From Asterias amurensis (taxonomy: Eukaryota > Echinodermata > Asteroidea > Forcipulatida > Asteriidae): 64,000 nucleotides of DNA. Positions within the stretch are counted from its first letter, which is position 1, and each line of letters opens with the position of its first letter. This document shows positions 57,001 to 63,000 of this stretch, one piece after another. The notes beneath the pieces were generated by a model. That model ran no database searches, was not told the DNA's origin, and saw only the letters and a program-made list of their open reading frames with translations. The position numbers were made by a program, and so were the translations under genes. The stretch spans positions 3,658,001-3,722,000 of the forward strand of contig NC_092663.1 in assembly GCF_032118995.1 (NCBI RefSeq), written 5' to 3'.

Positions 57001-60000
57001 GGGAGAGTCAAGAGTGATGGACTTTAAGTTGTCTTGGTACAATGTTGCTCTGAGTTTCTCACCTTCCAGCACATCAACAAACTGTCCATTATCTTCAGAT
57101 TTGGCTGAGAGAATGAATTCCAGGGTAATGACATCCTCACCATTCCCTTGTAGTTTAAAACCACGCACTTCAACTTTAGATTGGTACTGAACAATCACCC
57201 ATGGATTGTCATATTCCTCACCAGCATCTGACGACAACTGGAAGGTCCACGGATTTTCAGAGTTGATAAGTGTTGATTGATTTGCTAGTGTTTGCTGTGG
57301 TGCGAATGAACGCTGTTCAAGATTATCCAGCTCACTCAAGGGATCCATGCAGTAACCTGTAATTTGATAACGTCAAAGGTTTTTTTTAAAAAGATGATCA
57401 GCAATATAATCATTACATCCTAATGATTGTGACAATGATAACAAATGTGAAAGAGAATTCGGCCATTACCTGCAGTAGTCGAGGTTGATGTCTGGGTTGT
57501 AGTTGTTACCACTGCAAATAACAAAATATAGATTGATATCAAGTTGTGCAAAAAGATAATTTTTTGCAATTTGCTTATATTTTCTTTTGCTTTTGAAGAT
57601 GAGAGTTCACATGTCATCCTGTCACTGATTTTGAAGAGGGAATTGCTCATGCAAAGAACATTAAACACAAAGATAAGTGTCAGAGTTCATACTCAAGTAA
57701 ATTTATTAAAACAAAAAGATAAACACCACATGCATTTTATATGGCAGGGGTTGGAAGACAATGATATTTAGTGTACCTTTAGTAGTTGTGACAACCGGTG
57801 TAGTAGTTGAGATTTCTGTTTATAATCAAGAAGAATTCACCATTAATAAAAAAACAATTTATAGTGTTGTCAATGTAATTTATTGTGTGTACATATTTTC
57901 GAAAAGCGACAAGGAAAATATATGTCTAATATATGTATACATATTTTTTTTAATTCACTTTTAAATTGTTTATTTTTTAATAGTATTGAATTTGAATGTT
58001 TGAAGCACACTAGGAAAACACTACATTTACTTCTTATTTTTTTTGATGAAATAGATAAAAATGAGATTGAATTGAATTGGCTCACCCTCTTCGCAGCCAA
58101 GAACATCAAAGCGCAAACTACCAAATCCGGCATCTTCTTGATCTACAGACTCAAGTTGCAAGCTAAGAGCCAGCAAACCAGATAAAGGAGAAGGTAGTGC
58201 GACGGTTTCGACTCTCTGGTTTGTCAGATCTGCAATTAGTTTTTCATCTTCCAGCTCTACAAACAGTCCATCAACTTCGTACTTAGCCGACACAACAAAT
58301 TGCAATTCCTTGACAACATCACCACTTCCTTGCAGCTTAAATCCGTGCACTTCCACCTTGGACTTGAACTCAACAGTCACCGTAGGTTTGTTCTCTGCAT
58401 CAACATATGGCAGTAGTTCGAATATCCAGGGATTGTCAGCATTAATACCGGTTGATTGATTTTGCTGTGGTGATATAAAACGTCTTTCTTCTAGATCCAG
58501 CAGGCCATTTAATGGTTCCATACATTCTCCTGAACAAATCACATTAAACATAATGTTGAAAAGATGGTTATAAATTGAAACAAAAGCAGCGGTGCGAATA
58601 AGTAAAAAAAGATCGGAATCGACAACAAAAGAAATAAACCTTTAGCTGAGAATTCATAGATGATTTGTAGTATTTACCTGCTGTAGTAGAGGTTGACGTT
58701 TGGGTCGTAGTAGTAATAACTGCAAAACAAATTAAACATGGATTCTTATATCAATAGTTTAGTTGTATATTGGTACTAAATGCTGGCTGCATATTTTGTT
58801 TTTATTGTGCGAGTATTCTTTAAATTTGTGAGTATGAGTTTCATTCCCCTCACTTGCATAATAGGTTTTTTTCACAAAGATGGACAGAAAAGCTTTTGCT
58901 GTTATCTGTTTAGAAGTGGAGAATAAATGCATAAGTGTTGTTGCTGTTGGTGATGATGTTGTTGTTGTATTTTTTATTTTTTACATTCATGCAATACAAA
59001 TATTGAGATATTCAGCAATAATTAAAGGGTTAATACCTTTAGTCGTTGTGACAACCGGTGTAGTAGTGGGTATTTCTGTTTAGGATGACAGAAAAATCAT
59101 CGTCAATCACAATCATCAGTTAATCTAAACTTACAATTTACAAGTTTAGGAATTACACTAAGGATTTCGACCTACCTTCTTTGCATCCTAGCACATCGAG
59201 TCGCAAACTGCCTTTTCCAGCTTTTAAGTCATCAATTGATTGAACTTGTAATCGAACTGCAACTACTCGTTCTAATGGAGTGTCCAGATTGACGGACTCT
59301 AGTCCATCTCCGGACAAGGTTGCTGTGATTTTCTGATCTTGTGGCACCTCAACAAAGTCTCCATTATCTTCAAATTTGGCCAGGACGATGAATTTTAATT
59401 CCTTGACTAGCTCACCACTGCCTTGTAGCTTAAATCCGCGCACTTCAACTTTAGAAGTGAAATAAACAGTCAACTGAGGGGTGGTAACTGCTGACAGCTC
59501 AAAGGTCCACGGATATTCAGCGTTGATATTAGTTGATTGATTTGAAATCTGCTGCGGTGTGAATGAACGCTCCGCTTCAAGATCTTGCTCGCCACTCATG
59601 GGTTCCATACAGTAACCTGGAGTGGGTTTATATGTAAAATAAAATCATTTTAAATTACAAGTCCGAACCCGCAGCGCTTGATAAAAAGCAAGGATACAAT
59701 TTATATCTGCAGTACACATGCAGAAGAAAATTCATGATAACAACGGACATTACCTGCTGTGGTGGAGGTTGGCATTTCAGTTGTAGTAGTAACCACTGGG
59801 GAAAAATCAAAGTACAATGTTTGAAATCAACTTCAAAGCAACATGAAAAGATATGATCAAAGCACATGCCATATAGGCTTACGGCAAACAGATAAGTTTG
59901 TATTAGTCTTGTATACAATTTTTACTCTTAATTTGATTTTACCGGTTGTGGGTGTTGTCGGTCTACTTGATAGTCGAGTTGTTGTGATGACAGGATTGAA

Positions 60001-63000
60001 GCCTGAAACAAGTGGCGCTGCAAACCAAAAACAAAAAACAAGAAAGTTGAAGAAGTTGCACTTCATTGGTTTTGCCATCACTTGTTATTGAACCCTTAGA
60101 ACAAAAACTCCTGCAAGTGTTTTTGCTCTGATAATAGATAGGTGACAATATTTTCAAGTTGATGAAATAAAATAATTTCAGTCAGACAGCATTAAGTTGT
60201 TTAATGATTGATTTACCTTCTGTTGTCGTTGTCGCAAGAGTAGTAGTTGACAGTTCTGTTTTTAAGAAATGAGAAAGATAAAGACCATTTATTTCAACGA
60301 ATCTCCTCTTTGACCTATACTCTCACACTGGAACTCCTCATATCCAAGTTTCTCACACTCTCACTGAATGTTACGTACCTTCTTCACAACCAAGGATAGC
60401 AGCACGTAAACTGAACTGAAGTTTGCTGTCAGTGGATTGACTTTCATCCATTCGAGAGAGGGAAACTACTTCTAAGCGCAATCCTATTAACCCTTTCAGC
60501 GGCTTTATCAATGTTACATCTGAAGCTTGCTCATTCAGCCTCATATTCTGCACCTGCAACACCAATAACAAGAATGAGTATAGAATGGCCATTCATACCT
60601 GATCATTTGAGTGCCGCTCAACTTTGACATATGGCAATAATTTGTTAATACTGTCAATTGAATGTGTACTTATTGTGGGTAGGTTAATTTGAATAGGGAG
60701 AGTCTATGCTGAGAAAAGCTTCACTCACCAATGCTTTACCAGAGGCTCCCTGTACTATAACAAACGTTTCACCCAGTCTGCGTTTAGCTAACAAGATGAA
60801 TTCAATGTTGTCATTGTTTGTACTGCCCTGAAGCCTTACTCCAGTAACTGTGACTTCTGTCTTGAAATCTATGGTTACACTGGGGTTTTTGACAGTTTCT
60901 CGATCTTTCAAAGATGGCTGGTTATCAAGGGAGAACGTCCAAGGTTGCTGTGCGTTGACACTAGTTGACTGATCGTTGGCAATAGCCGGTTGTACTGATC
61001 GCTTGGCTTCCAGTCCCTGCGTTCCGTCAAGCTGCTCCATACAGTAACCTATTACGAAACCGCAACCAGAAGATTAATTTCAAAATAATTCTTCGAGAAT
61101 GAAAGGTTCAGCCAGTAATTTTTTGAAACCTTGACGAAAAAAATGAAATAAAGTACACACCTGCAGTTGTAGAAGTTGGAGACTGAGACGTGGTGGTTAC
61201 AACTGCAATTGTAATAAACAATAAAAGTTTCTGTTATAATCAACTGAATTGCAAAAGATAATGAGAAACAATTTTGCCACGCACGCTGGATAGTGTATAT
61301 CAACTGCAAATGACAGAGAACATGTAACTCGTAGAGACAGCGAGCGAGCGCAAGGCTTTCAGAACTCATGGGAGAGTCAACAGTAAATGAAAACATCTTA
61401 TCTCAATTTAAATCAAGATATTGATGCAGATTTCATTTCCAGACTAGTGTTGTATTTAGAGAACAACATAATCAATAAAACTAAAAGACAATTTGGGCGA
61501 GCGATGGACAAAAAGTGATTAACTACCGTAGTAAACTGACAGTTATTGCAATAAGGAGAAAAAACCTTGACTAAGATTTCCTTGCCCTAGCCAGCATATT
61601 TTGCTTTACCTTTAGTCGTTGTGGTTACTGGAGTAGTAGATGAAATCTCTGTTTGGAATAAAAAATTAAAAAAAGTCATTATTAATTTTTCTTTAAAAAA
61701 AAAAGAAGACTCTTGTAATAGTTTTTGCATTTGGCAGTAATGGATGTAACTTTCACTCACCCTTCTCGCAGCCGAGGACCTCAATTCGCAAACTACCAGT
61801 TCCGCCATTCTCCTTTTTGATAACTTGTAATTTAACTGCAACTACTCCAGGCAAGGGAGAGTCAAGAGTGATGGACTTTAAGTTGTCTTGGTACAATGTT
61901 GCTCTGAGTTTCTCACCTTCCAGCACATCAACAAACTGTCCATTATCTTCAGATTTGGCTGAGAGAATGAATTCCAGGGTAATGACATCCTCACCATTCC
62001 CTTGTAGTTTAAAACCACGCACTTCAACTTTAGATTGGTACTGAACAATCACCCATGGATTGTCATATTCCTCACCAGCATCTGACGACAACTGGAAGGT
62101 CCACGGATTTTCAGAGTTGATAAGTGTTGATTGATTTGCTAGTGTTTGCTGTGGTGCGAATGAACGCTGTTCAAGATTATCCAGCTCACTCAAGGGATCC
62201 ATGCAGTAACCTGTAATTTGATAACGTCAAAGGTTTTTTTTAAAAAGATGATCAGCAATATAATCATTACATCCTAATGATTGTGACAATGATAACAAAT
62301 GTGAAAGAGAATTCGGCCATTACCTGCAGTAGTCGAGGTTGATGTCTGGGTTGTAGTTGTTACCACTGCAAATAACAAAATATAGATTGATATCAAGTTG
62401 TGCAAAAAGATAATTTTTTGCAATTTGCTTATATTTTCTTTTGCTTTTGAAGATGAGAGTTCACATGTCATCCTGTCACTGATTTTGAAGAGGGAATTGC
62501 TCATGCAAAGAACATTAAACACAAAGATAAGTGTCAGAGTTCATACTCAAGTAAATTTATTAAAACAAAAAGATAAACACCACATGCATTTTATATGGCA
62601 GGGGTTGGAAGACAATGATATTTAGTGTACCTTTAGTAGTTGTGACAACCGGTGTAGTAGTTGAGATTTCTGTTTATAATCAAGAAGAATTCACCATTAA
62701 TAAAAAAACAATTTATAGTGTTGTCAATGTAATTTATTGTGTGTACATATTTTCGAAAAGCGACAAGGAAAATATATGTCTAATATATGTATACATATTT
62801 TTTTTAATTCACTTTTAAATTGTTTATTTTTTAATAGTATTGAATTTGAATGTTTGAAGCACACTAGGAAAACACTACATTTACTTCTTATTTTTTTTGA
62901 TGAAATAGATAAAAATGAGATTGAATTGAATTGGCTCACCCTCTTCGCAGCCAAGAACATCAAAGCGCAAACTACCAAATCCGGCATCTTCTTGATCTAC